Origin: Onthophagus taurus | Lineage: Eukaryota > Arthropoda > Insecta > Coleoptera > Scarabaeidae | NCBI RefSeq assembly: GCF_036711975.1 | Contig: NC_091966.1 | Coordinates: 36,401,501 to 36,465,500 of the forward strand | DNA: 64,000 bases | Direction: 5' to 3' | In this document: piece after piece, positions 24,301 through 34,816 of the stretch | How positions within the stretch are numbered: position 1 is the first letter of the stretch | Layout of the letters: each line of letters opens with the position of its first letter | Program-made: the position numbers and the translations under genes | The notes under the pieces: model-generated | Told to the model about the DNA's origin: nothing | Seen by the model: the letters and a program-made list of their open reading frames with translations, nothing else | Databases searched by the model: none

Positions 24301-27300
24301 TCATTCGCATAAGCTAGATGAGAATATGTCTAGAAAGTCATTCAAGAAGATAACAAATAATAAGGGACCTAGATTTGAGCCCTGAGGAACACAGGTCATG
24401 AATGAAAAGTGTCTGGCAGTTAATCTCAAGGAACAGTGCGATTCATCAGATCTTGAGCTTTTTATAGATTTATCAGCTTCACCTTTATGTTCGCTTATCA
24501 ATCTTTTGACTGGTCCTCTTTGAAAATCTAATAAATTGATACTTTTCATATACAGTGTGTCCCCGGATAGGTGAAACGACTCTTATAAAAGGTAAAATTT
24601 TTTCGATATTAATTGTCATCTTTTGGGGTTTAGCCCTGCTTGATTAACGACTAATTTTGAACATATTATCAATTATTAAAAAACAAGTGAGCCTTGACAG
24701 TGAAAGAAAAACTCTTTTTGTGGCAGGTAAAGTACCTTTTCTGTTTACAGTACGTGAAAGTGTTACTAAGAAGTTTTGTTCAGAATAAAAAACTATGGGC
24801 ATATGCAAATTTTCGGATTGATCGGCCTACTTTGAAAAAATCCATATCAAACAATTTTATTTCTAACAAAGACTGCCATGGAAAAACAAAATTGCTTTCC
24901 TGTCACTGTTAATCTCTCAAACTGTAATTTAGTAAACTTAAAGTGTTTTTTAAACAGAATGTTAACATTACAGGAAAAAGTTTACGTGATTCAGTGTTAT
25001 GGAACCGGGAAAAAACCGATTATTGCTTTATTTTGTGAAAAATTTCCAAATACTGCAATTAAAAGAAGTACTTGTTGGCGTTTAATCAAAAGATTTCTTA
25101 CAGCAGGAAGTATTCACTCTAAGAAAAAAAAATTATGATGAAACTGATTAACTATGATCAACTGTTTTCCTTTGTGGGCGAACACACACTTAATTTCTTG
25201 TGAACATTTTCAGAACGGTTTGTTTATTTCTCCCTAATAATCTGAATCTCAAAACAAAAAGTCGTAATAAGGTACTATTGACGAAAATAATAAACAATAG
25301 GTTTTATCAAAGTAGGCTGATGAAAATTTGCATATGGCCATAACTTTTCATTCTGAATAAAATTTCTTAGTAACATTTTACCATACTGTAAACAGAAAAG
25401 GTACTTTACCTGACACACAAGAAGTTTTAGCTTCAGTATCAACACTCACTTGTTTTTTAAAATTTGAAAATATGTTCAAAATTAGTCTTTAATCAAGCAG
25501 GCCTGAACCCCAAAAGGTGACAGTTAATATCGAAAAAAAATTACATTTTATAAGAGTCGTTTCACCTATCCGGGGACACACTGTATATCATTTTGTATAA
25601 GGCTTATAAATTGAGAACAGCTAAGTCAAGTAAGTGGAAAGAAACTTTTTTGTACCATTTGACAGATTTTCTTATGGATTCTGTAGCATCATCACTATAT
25701 TATAATTTTGTCGTTTTGATCCATATATGTGCCTTCGATATTGCGATATCTATCTATGGTTTTGGTCTATGAGACACTTTATTTTGCTTATACTGGTTCT
25801 TACAGGGTTAATATAGCTGACTGATGGTGGTTGCATTGTTTTAAAGATGTGAAGACACCTGTTTTAACAAATGAGGCTCTGACAGTTTGGCTTAATACTC
25901 TGTTAACAATTTGTATTTTGCAATCTTAATATCTGGGATTAAGATAACTATCAAGTAGCTATCAGATCTTCAGCTTTACGGGTAAAACACTTTAAAACTA
26001 CGTCTCCTTAGTTATGGGACATTTCATCCGCACTAGATCATAACCAAACAATCTTAGATGGCAGAAGTACAGTGCCACTCGAGGAAAGTGCGAAGTAGTG
26101 TAGAAATGGACTTGAGGAAATTAATTAACTTGGCTGCATTGCTGAAACATCTCTGGACATGGTTTGTACTATGAGGGGAATGTGCTAAACCGCTAAAGAT
26201 TAGAGCATGAGGATATATATTAGCCTTTTTGAAAGAGCTTAAAACGAAACTCTAAGTACTCTAATGATACGAGGAATCCAGATTCGTAGGCGTACGTAAC
26301 CAAGTTTGAGACAGAAAAAGTTGTTGATATAAATAAAATTGGGGAAAATATATCGATAAAGTTAGAAATGAAACTGGAGTACTTTTATTAATACTTTATA
26401 TATTTCATAACTCACCTTAATAAAATTATATCATTATAAATACTAAATTATATTATTTCTTGTAGTGCCAAATGTGATATTTTTTTCATAAACACTATTT
26501 CTACACTGTTTTGATTAAACAGCTTGAAATAAGTGCAATACATTTTGTTATAGATCACGTTGGGATGAAACACCTTCAGCAGCAACCCCTTCAGTTTCAA
26601 TGACACCTGGAGCAATGACACCTCAAACTCCCCATGGAACACCAGGTCACAGCACACCAATGTTAACTCCGGGAGGTTCAACGCCCGTCGGTGTAAAAGC
26701 AATGGCTATGGCAACTCCAACTCCAGGTCATTTAACATCAATGACACCAGAACAATTACAAGCTTATCGTTGGGAACGAGAAATTGATGAAAGAAATCGA
26801 CCTTACACTGATGAAGAGTTAGATGCAATGTTTCCGCCTGGATTTAAAATTTTACCACCTCCAGCTGGATACATTCCTATTAGAACACCTTCGAGGAAAC
26901 TCGCAGCTACGCCAACCCCATTAATTGGAAACACACCCCAAGGATTTTTTATTCAACAAGAAGATAAAACGGCCAAATATTTGGATAATCAACCGAAAGG
27001 GCAAGATTTGCCGTTTATGAAACCGGAAGACGCACAATATTTTGATAAGTTATTAGTGGATGTTGATGAGGAAAGTTTAAGCCCAGAAGAACAAAAAGAA
27101 AGGAAAATTATGAAGTTGCTTTTAAAAATAAAGAACGGAACACCCCCCATGAGAAAAGCAGCTTTAAGACAAATTACTGACAAAGCGAGAGAATTCGGCG
27201 CGGGACCTTTATTTAATCAAATTTTACCATTATTGATGAGTCCAACACTTGAAGATCAAGAACGACATTTATTGGTGAAAGTTATTGATCGAATTCTTTA

Positions 27301-29590
27301 TAAATTAGACGATTTAGTTCGTCCATACGTCCATAAAATCTTGGTCGTCATCGAACCATTATTAATCGACGAAGATTATTACGCAAGAGTTGAAGGTCGC
27401 GAAATTATTTCGAATTTAGCTAAAGCAGCTGGGTTAGCTACGATGATTTCAACAATGCGACCTGATATTGATAATATTGATGAATATGTCAGAAACACCA
27501 CAGCTCGTGCTTTTGCTGTTGTGGCATCAGCTTTGGGAATTCCCTCTCTATTACCATTCTTAAAAGCGGTTTGTCGTTCAAAAAAATCTTGGCAAGCTCG
27601 ACATACAGGCATAAAAATCGTTCAACAAATCGCCATTTTAATGGGATGCGCAATTTTACCCCATTTAAAATCGTTAGTAGAAATTATTGAGCACGGTCTC
27701 GTTGATGAACAGCAAAAAGTTCGTACAATTACAGCTTTGGGTATCGCCGCTTTAGCTGAAGCTGCTACACCGTATGGTATTGAAAGTTTTGATTCGGTTT
27801 TGAAACCGTTATGGAAAGGTATTCGTACGCACAGAGGAAAAGGTTTGGCCGCGTTTTTGAAAGCTATCGGTTATTTAATCCCTTTGATGGACGCTGAGTA
27901 CGCTAATTATTACACTAGGGAGGTGATGTTGATTTTAATAAGGGAGTTCCAATCTCCTGATGAAGAAATGAAAAAGATCGTTTTAAAAGTAGTGAAGCAA
28001 TGTTGCGCTACTGATGGTGTTGAAGCTCAATATATTAAAGAGGAAATTCTTCCGCAATTCTTTAAACATTTTTGGAACCACCGCATGGCTCTCGATCGAA
28101 GAAATTATCGCCAATTAGTTGATACAACGGTTGAAATTGCGAATAAGGTCGGGGCTTCCGAAATTATTAACCGCATCGTTGATGACCTTAAAGATGAAAA
28201 TGAGCAGTACAGAAAAATGGTTATGGAAAGTATTGAGAAAATTATGGGAAATTTAGGCGCCGCCGATATTGATTCGCGCTTAGAAGAACAACTCATTGAT
28301 GGAATTTTATACGCTTTCCAAGAACAAACTACGGAAGATGTAGTTATGTTAAATGGATTTGGAACCATTGTTAATCAATTAGGAAAACGAGTTAAACCCT
28401 ATTTACCCCAAATTTGTGGTACAATTTTATGGAGGTATGTTAAAAACAATCACAAACTTAAATTATTTCTAATTATCTTTCTTTTAAATAGATTAAACAA
28501 CAAATCGGCTAAAGTGCGTCAACAAGCGGCTGATTTAATCTCAAGGATAGCTGTTGTGATGAAAACTTGTCAAGAAGAAAAATTAATGGGTCATTTAGGT
28601 GTAGTTTTGTATGAATATTTAGGTGAAGAATACCCTGAAGTTCTTGGATCAATCCTAGGAGCTTTAAAAGCGATTGTAAACGTAATTGGAATGACGAAAA
28701 TGACCCCTCCAATAAAAGATCTCTTGCCGCGTTTAACACCGATATTAAAGAACCGTCACGAAAAAGTACAAGAAAACTGTATTGATTTAGTTGGAAGAAT
28801 CGCCGATCGTGGCCCCGAATATGTCTCAGCTCGCGAATGGATGCGAATTTGTTTTGAATTATTAGAATTGTTAAAAGCGCACAAAAAAGCTATTAGAAGA
28901 GCAACCGTAAATACTTTTGGGTATATCGCTAAAGCGATTGGTCCCCATGATGTCTTGGCGACTTTATTGAATAATTTAAAAGTACAAGAAAGACAAAATC
29001 GAGTTTGCACAACAGTGGCGATTGCTATTGTTGCTGAAACTTGTTCGCCATTCACTGTTTTACCCGCTTTAATGAACGAGTATCGCGTACCGGAATTAAA
29101 CGTACAAAATGGAGTTTTAAAATCGCTCTCATTTCTGTTTGAGTATATCGGCGAAATGGGTAAAGATTACATTTACGCCGTTGCCCCATTATTGGAAGAT
29201 GCATTAATGGATCGTGATCTTGTACACAGACAAACCGCTTGCGCGGCCATAAAACACATGGCTCTCGGTGTTTATGGATTCGGTTGTGAAGACGCTTTGA
29301 TTCATTTATTAAATTACGTTTGGCCAAATATCTTTGAGACATCCCCACATTTAGTACAAGCATTTATGGATGCCATCGAAGGGATGAGAGTCGCTTTGGG
29401 GCCGATTAAAATCTTACAATACACTTTACAAGGATTGTTCCATCCAGCTAGAAAAGTTAGGGATGTTTATTGGAAAATTTATAATTCTTTATATATCGGC
29501 GGACAAGATGCTTTAGTTGCTGGTTATCCCAGGATAAGTAATGATCCCAAGAATCAGTATATTAGATACGAGCTTGATTACGCATTATAA
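18346..29590 (+). CDS. Sf3b1: SF3B1, splicing factor 3b subunit 1
   Basis: Eight exons: 18346-18373, 18434-18696, 18753-18873, 19714-19793, 21717-21905, 21962-22260, 26554-28434 and 28492-29590, for 1319 residues. SF3B1 is the HEAT-repeat scaffold of the U2 snRNP SF3b complex that clamps the branch-site duplex. The N terminus ([49 protein letters not shown]) and the Thr-Pro-rich region with RWDQT, LWDATP and three RWDETP motifs (U2AF ligand motifs and phosphorylation sites) are present. The HEAT domain is near-identical to human, including the DEQQKVRTI loop holding the residue equivalent to human K700. It ends [10 protein letters not shown]. The 57-base intron 7 is read through without a stop, but human alignment (WRLNNKSAK) shows it is spliced. 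Introns 4 and 6 are full of transposons. The gene looks intact and under strong constraint. Confidence 0.98.
19953..20191. mobile_element. MITE in SF3B1 intron 4
   Basis: An almost complete hairpin. The end CAGAGTGTTTCATGAGGAAT pairs with ATTCCTCATG..CCTG at 20171-20190, and the inner arms TTTTAAGCAGAAAAGTTCC and GGAACTTTTCTGCTTAAAA pair closely. TA flanks both ends. No coding capacity. Confidence 0.85.
20440..21195. mobile_element. MITE nested inside another MITE
   Basis: Outer arms 20445-20568 and 21062-21195 are inverted copies (CGCTGATATGTATG; AAGTAAGATAACTAGC and its match; AAAAGTTTTAGT). Between them sits a second TIR element of about 485 bases, 20569-21053, with ends TACAGGGTC..GTCAAAAA and inner arms AGTTACGTTTTCTTTAAT. 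The nesting gives the order of insertion. Both lie in SF3B1 intron 4. Confidence 0.8.
22261..23620. other. SF3B1 intron 6, 5' part
   Basis: Within the intron I see only AT-rich sequence with loosely repeated AAAGCAAGTCAACC-like words around 22350-22560. The minus-strand frames at 22320-22813 have no family support. Confidence 0.4.
23624..24395 (-). pseudogene. Jockey-like non-LTR retrotransposon, RT 3' half
   Basis: Minus-strand frames read [19 protein letters not shown] (24395 downward), then [11 protein letters not shown] where the catalytic box YADD is YAND, then [18 protein letters not shown], then [12 protein letters not shown] and [16 protein letters not shown] in the C-terminal region. 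Two frameshifts and the altered box make it dead. Its 5' border abuts a piggyBac fragment without a gap. Confidence 0.85.
24553..25583 (+). mobile_element. 1031-bp TIR transposon inserted in the piggyBac relic
   Basis: The ends CAGTGTGTCCCCGGATAGGT and the exact complement at 25564-25583 are each flanked by TA (24551-24552; 25584-25585). The inverted arms extend about 290 bases (to around 24845 and from around 25300), with small differences. The centre carries a short partial transposase frame. TA target site and end sequence fit the Tc1/mariner superfamily. Too short to encode a full transposase, so probably non-autonomous. Confidence 0.9.
24959..25138 (+). pseudogene. HTH fragment of a mariner-like transposase
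   Basis: A 59-codon frame beginning [19 protein letters not shown], continuing through [20 protein letters not shown]. It resembles the N-terminal helix-turn-helix domain of certain insect mariner-like transposases (the DUF4817-like group, as I recall it), which precedes a catalytic domain. No catalytic domain follows. Confidence 0.55.
25761..26553. other. SF3B1 intron 6, 3' part
   Basis: No coding or repeat features recognised. The acceptor at 26552-26553 (TTGTTATAG) leads into exon 7. Confidence 0.4.
28435..28491 (+). other. Sf3b1: 57-nt stop-free intron 7 of SF3B1
   Basis: GTATGT...TTTAAATAG separates TGGAG from ATTAAAC. Its length is a multiple of three and it contains no in-frame stop, so retention would insert 19 residues (RYVKNNHK...LLN) between conserved HEAT residues instead of truncating the protein. 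Confidence 0.93.
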
Positions 29591-29712
29591 ATAATAGTGT
29601 TGACTTTTTAATTTTAGTTTCCAATTTTTACTTTTTGTTTATTAAAGTTTATTGATTGATATGGAAAAAAAATGTGTCACTGTCTCTTAAAGATATGTTT
29701 GAATTATGTCGA

Positions 29713-29718
29713 AATAAA
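29713..29718 (+). terminator. Candidate poly(A) signal of SF3B1
   Basis: AATAAA about 120 bases after the SF3B1 stop. An ATTAAA variant lies earlier near 29641. Confidence 0.6.
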
Positions 29719-29719
29719 A

Positions 29720-30219
29720 TTATTATTCAAAATATTTTTTTGTTTGAGAAGAGGTTTTATTCAAGAGTCATCATGTCGGTTAAAAATCGACAACTTTGTT
29801 AATCGACGGAAAATCACTCAAGGAAGCCGTTATAAATAAAAAAAAGTACGGAAAAGTGTAAAACTTAACCGAAAAATCACTTTAAAGTTTCGACGTGACG
29901 TCATCGATATTTATTTTCGCAGTACATTTAGTAAAAACGCATATTTTCAGGTGAAATACAGTTGTTTCTTAGATTTTCGAAGCACAACGAGTAAAAGAAG
30001 AATTTAAAGAAGGGGATGGGGCATCTATATATCCCCTTCTTTAAACGTTACATTCGGATATACCTAATTTACTAATTTATTTCAGAATTTTGTGTACAAA
30101 TTCCACTTTGAGTTAGGTTAATTAATTAGGGAATTATTCTCTACTCAGGGAACTGGAATAGAGATATTTCTCCTAGTAATGTTAATAAATAGATTTCTTT
30201 TTTTGGTATGTAACCTACG
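29720..30219. other. Intergenic, nothing identified
   Basis: AT-rich; no coding frame. A short inverted pair of AAGAAGGGGATGGGG-like and CCCCTTCTTTAAA-like words near 30005-30045 is the only structure seen. Confidence 0.4.
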
Positions 30220-31140
30220 ATTTAATAATCCTGAAACACGAGAGAAGCTAAAAAAGATAGACAAGTTAGTGTTTGATGCATTTGTTACAAATTGTAAGAA
30301 TGCCTACGCTCCTTTCCATAACATGATGATAGACAATAAGTTGTAGGGTTTTCGAGAACGCTGCTTTTTTAGGCAATATATCCCGAATAAACCCAATAAA
30401 TATAGAAACAAAATTTTTGCGTTGGCAGATTCCAAATGTTATTTTACATCAAATTTGATAGTTTATGTTGAAAAGCAGCCAGATGTGTCAAACAACTCCC
30501 TAAGTGGTGTTGTAAAAAGACTTTATGAACCTATAAAACGGTCTGGAAGAAACATCACCACCGATAATTGTTTTACAAGTATAAAGTTATTGAAAGCACT
30601 CTATAATAAATTGACTTTGCTGGGCACAGTTCGAAAGAACAAAAAGGAAATAACAGAAGACTTTTCACGTCCACATAAATCTCGCCCAGATAAATCCAGT
30701 ATGTTTAGTTTTCGTGAAAATGCTACTGAAACACAAGAATGTGTCGCCCATCTCAAGTCTACACACCGTGTTGATAATATAGATACAAATACTGGCAAAC
30801 CAGAAATCGTTGTAGACTAAACTTTGCGCATCTTACGACTGCGTAAGAAACACTAGGAGGCCATAAACATAATACAGCTAGTACGGAAAGAAGAAGACTG
30901 TTCCTACGAAATTAATCGCTGCAGTTGATCGATGGCTATCTTCGTCAACGTTCTTTATCAAAACCGCTGTTATCGCGAATTAGAGATATCACCGGGTTTG
31001 ACGAACCGCAACAAGAAACAACATCTCAAGATGAAAACACTACAAAACGAGGTTGCTGTAGCTACTGCGGTGCCCTACAAAATATTCAAACAATTTAATA
31101 AATATGTGTTTTGCACATTGCACTTTTATATGTAATAAAT
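30220..31140 (+). pseudogene. piggyBac transposase relic
   Basis: Frames read ETREKLKKIDKLVFDAFV, then ADSKCYFTSNLIVYVEKQPD (30422 on), RSGRNITTDNCFTSIKL (second catalytic Asp region), LTLLGTVRKNKKEI, and TGKPEIVVD just before the third Asp block. A degraded cysteine-containing C terminus (KRGCCSYCGAL) follows near 31050-31080. It is interrupted by stops at about 30346 and 30818 and by frameshifts. More of the transposase survives than in the other two piggyBac relics here. Confidence 0.85.
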
Positions 31141-31334
31141 AAGATTCTTATAGTGATTGATGAACATTTTATTATTTACAATAAGTTTCCATTTAAAATT
31201 ACATCACAAAACATTATTTTGAATGTGCGGACTCAACTCCGCGCGCGTGTACTGTATCATTAAGAGCGAGTGTTCCGAAAAGTTAAACGTATTTAGCGTT
31301 ACATTGTGGTATATTTTGATTGAAAGAAAAGTAG

Positions 31335-31700
31335 AACTAACACTAGACCTATAACCAGAAACATTCGATTTTGCCGTGCGTCTCTTAAGACCGCTAAACT
31401 TTTTTCTAGTTTTAGGTCTAATGTTAGTTTTAGTGACAGTGGTAAGTAGCGCTAGTTAGCATAAGATATCACTATGTTGCATACTTTTATTGCACTAAAA
31501 CTAGAACTAACACTAGACCTAGAAAGTAGCGGGTTTAGCCGTGCGTCTTTAAACTGTAAAATGTTTCTAGCTCTAGTGTTAGTTCTAGTGTAAAACCTAG
31601 AACTAGACTCATTCGGGTTTAGCAGTCTTGAGAGACGTGGGACTAAATCTAAATGTTTCTAGTTTTCGGTCTAGTGTTAGTTCTAGTATTAACACAGAGT
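31335..31700. repeat. Hairpin-rich repeat built from CTAGTGTTAGTTCTAGT words
   Basis: The words AACACTAGACCTA, CTAGAACTAACACTAG and their complements alternate at least six times, bracketing segments such as GGGTTTAGCCGTGCGTCTTT (31538-31557) and related text near 31370 and 31612. The layout predicts several stem-loops. No coding potential. It may be a composite MITE family. Confidence 0.8.
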
Positions 31701-31788
31701 CTATTGTTTAGCACAGCCTATCTAACTACCTATCGTTAGATAGTTGTTATGCATCGCAAGCCTAAGAAAAACAAGGGTGTTTCATCCG

Positions 31789-32354
31789 TATACAGGATGT
31801 ATCTGAATGACTGCAACAAACTTCAAGGGGTGATTCTTTAGTGAATTTTAAGGGTACTTTAATATATGAACCTTGGGCGATTTCGGCTTGGATACTGTGG
31901 ATTGTGTATCCCATTTTCTTCACCGTACAGCATTAATATTTGGATTCTTTGTCGTTCGCTTAATTGCGCCATATTTGTTTAAATAGTCCATTTTTTGACA
32001 TTTAAAGCTGTCAACGGCGCTATTTCGGTGCCTACTTTGATTGTAATCAATTGTAATTTGCTGATTTAATATTTTCAGAGAACGCATTTTTTCTCGATTT
32101 TTTTCTTATGCAACCAATATGATTTGATATGTTCATCCCGTAGAGGGATTTATCTTCTATCAAAATATGTAAAAAAACATATGCATCCCATTTAAAATAA
32201 CAATGTTGGTTGCCATAGCAACGAAACAAAAACAATGTAAACAAGCAAATATCGCCAAAAAATGCGCCACAATTAATAAAGAAACTTTTATTTGAAACAT
32301 TTTTTTTAAAACTACAAATAGCGAAGTTATTCCAGACATTTGACATCTTGTATA
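31789..32354. mobile_element. MITE of about 560 bp
   Basis: GTATACAGGATGT at the left end and ACATCTTGTATAC at the right end form short inverted repeats with TA at the tips. Interior text includes GTTGGTTGCCATAGCAACG, itself a partial dyad. The minus-strand ORF at 32047-32346 within it has no family support. Confidence 0.6.
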
Positions 32355-32654
32355 CGTTGTAATCTCACCCAGTTTAGTGAAAATAACTTTACTTTTAAGT
32401 TTATCAAATTGATTTTGTGCGTGGCTATAAAATAAACAATTTGTAGGTAATAATAGAGTATTATCTCTGGGTTAGGTGTTGACCGCTTTAATAGGAAAAT
32501 GCATGGTTAAATGCTTGTGACGTCACATTGAAACTTTGATTTGATTTTTCGGTATGTTCTACACTTTTCCGCACTTTCTTTTTATTTTTAACGTGTTTTT
32601 TGGGTCATTTCACATTGTCGATTTTGAAGCCACATGATGATTTTTGAATTTTTC

Positions 32655-32963
32655 CTTAAATTAATCTAATTCAAAATAAGGAATGCAAAATATAATGATT
32701 AATTAAAAATTAAAATTCTTTAATTATACACACTGTTTTTTCATCACTTTCGTTTTCAACATTTTCAATTTTTCTTTTCAACATTCTTTATTGGATTCTT
32801 AATTTTTAGGCGCAATTTTAATTTCTTTCTCTGAGGGCAAAATCTCTTGAATTTCCTCTCAATACACGACACTATTGGAGTTGGAGTTTTTTTAAAGTGA
32901 ATTGTATTAAATGCATCAAATTAATATTTCTTTTATTAGACAAAAATTAATATTTACAAGTAT
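32655..32963 (-). pseudogene. Decayed tandem copy of the CLCC1-like 3' end
   Basis: This segment matches 32967-33275 at a spacing of about 310 bases, covering the last ~75 codons and the 3' UTR of the CLCC1-like gene. The copy starts LMHLIQFTLKK like the gene (LMYIIQFTLKK) but then shifts frame and meets stops, so it is not coding. It lies immediately downstream, within or just beyond the gene's own 3' UTR. Confidence 0.85.
32932..32937 (-). terminator. Candidate poly(A) signal of the CLCC1-like gene
   Basis: AATAAA on the minus strand about 85 bases after the stop codon and inside the start of the duplicated segment. Confidence 0.55.
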
Positions 32964-33021
32964 AAATTAAATTAATCTAATTCAAAATGAGGAATGCAAA
33001 GCATAATGATTTAATTAAAAA

Positions 33022-34279
33022 TTAAGGTTCTTCAACTAAACGCACTGTTTTTTCATCACTTTCATTTGCAACATCTTCAATTTTTATCGTTTCAACACTC
33101 TTCTTGGATTCTTTATTTTTAGGCGCAATTTTAATTGTTTTCGATTCTTTCTCTGGCGCCAAAATCTCTTGAATTTCCTCTCGATACACGACTGTTGGAG
33201 TCGGAGTTTTTTTTAAAGTAAATTGTATTATGTACATCAAATTAATATAAATTTGGGTGTTTGTAAAATAAGTAAAAATAATACACATAAAGGTGAGGAC
33301 AAAAAGTAATAAAGGAATTAAAAGGATTAAATTTAAAGGAAAAGGAAAATTCGTCATAAAACCAGAAACCATTTGAGATATAGCAACGCCGATATTCCCA
33401 AAGATTTGTATAAAAACGCGCGTTTGGTGTGCGATTACATCTAATGGTCCAACTTCCCAAATAAAATCGTACATCATGTTTTTGTAGTATTGCCTACAAT
33501 CAGTTGTGGTTTCTAAAAAATCAAAAAATAATAACAATATTTAAATTTGTTAGAACTAACTTACTAAAATAGCTCATAAAAACTTGCCATCCATTCATAT
33601 CCTTAGGAAAACAATCCGAAGGTATATTTTTATATTGCAAGCTATCAGCATATTGATTAATTTCATGCTCTTGTAATATCCTCTTCCAAGTGATACAAAA
33701 ATCAAAAACATACCCCAATAAAGCAACATAACAAAAAACTTCTTTAGCACTAAATTTTGCATTGAGCAAACGATAAACAACAAAAATAACTGATAAAGTA
33801 ATCAAAACGAACCAAGTTGTTTGGCTCTTAAAGATATTATAAAAAATTTCAGTCCAATTAATGAAAGCTAATTCAATCTGATCAACAAAAGTCATCTCAA
33901 GGGTATTCGTTATAATATCATTAATCTTTTTCAACATTAACGGTTCGTCAATTTCACCATTACTAAACTCTTTAAGCACATTAAAATCGTCCATGTGAAG
34001 ATTTATAACCAATTTACCCTTATAATTACCAGAAATTTCATCATGAACCACCGAAGACAACAGCAAATTAATCGTTCTCTTATAATATAGCATTGCACCA
34101 CTCGAAGAAGCAGGGCAAGCCCCACTTAAGTTATTCGTAGTTGTTTCGGGCTCTTTAAGTCGTTCGTTTGCAACAAAGTCGATGTTAAACGGATCTATCC
34201 ATTCGGATTCGCACAAGGTTGTTTTAAAATAAATTGTTAATAGAAAGAAATAAACGTTGATTTTCGTTAAAAACTTCAT
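33022..34279 (-). CDS. Clcc1: Chloride channel CLIC-like protein 1 (CLCC1-like)
   Basis: Two exons, 33565-34279 and 33022-33512, join in frame (YF-KTTTDC) to give 401 residues. There is an N-terminal signal peptide (KINVYFFLLTIYFKTTLC), then a lumenal segment with EWIDPFNIDF, YKRTINLLLS and a HMDDFNVL region. Hydrophobic segments follow at about 160-182 (WFVLITLSVIFVVYRLL) and 187-205, then the family block IPSDCFPKDMNGWQVFMSYF, the CRQYYKNMMYDFIWEVGPLDV continuation, a long hydrophobic pair near 300-335, and an acidic-basic cytosolic tail rich in Lys/Glu. This layout matches CLCC1, an ER membrane anion channel in vertebrates. Shorter than human (about 550) because of a shorter tail. Identification rests on remembered motifs. 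Confidence 0.8.
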
Positions 34280-34815
34280 TTTTTAAAAGGAAACGTTTAA
34301 AATGTTGATCACATTCACTTCCGTTAATATATAGATAACGCTTTATACGGACTTAAAATGTTCGATTTTGATTGACGTAACATAACCTAACTATTCAAAT
34401 CTGACGTAAAAATGTTATGTCAAAAATAACGGGTTTTATAGATGGCGCATTTTTTATAAGTCAATTAGTTTATTTAATTTAAATGTTTGAGTTAAATTAA
34501 AGTTGTAAGAAAAAATTAGATTTATTAATTAATTATTATATTTTAATTATTGCGTTATTAATAAGTAATAAAAGAAAGAGAGTTTAGTTATCTATGTATT
34601 TATTATTTCTATTTCTTAATAGATGGCGCTATATTGTTTATATTATTTTTGACGTCGTTTATTATAAAAAATAAATATTTTATTATAAAATTTAGTTAAA
34701 AGCACCAACACGCAAAACGTCTATCTCGGATATTAGCGAAGACGAATATATACGTATTTACAGAGGAAAAAATATCGCAAGAAAATTAAATCCGAAGGTC
34801 CATAATTATATATGT
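34280..34815. other. CLCC1-like upstream region
   Basis: Contains TTGACGTAA near 34373, TGACGTAAAA near 34403 and TTTGACGTCG near 34648, recalling the half-sites upstream of Maea. Otherwise AT-rich with no genes. Confidence 0.4.
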
Positions 34816-34816
34816 A

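Larger units (their letters stand above)
24395..25760 (-). pseudogene. piggyBac transposase C-terminal relic, split by a TIR element
   Basis: Minus strand from about 25760: [35 protein letters not shown]. There is then an interruption from 25583 to 24553, and then [20 protein letters not shown] and SLRLTARHF ending near 24395. This is the conserved C-terminal order of PGBD4-type piggyBac transposases. The coding text resumes directly across the inserted element. At 24395 it is fused to the reverse transcriptase relic. Confidence 0.8.

Noticed and set aside
32047-32346. 99-codon minus-strand frame
   Set aside because: Lies within a MITE with terminal inverted repeats and has no family similarity.
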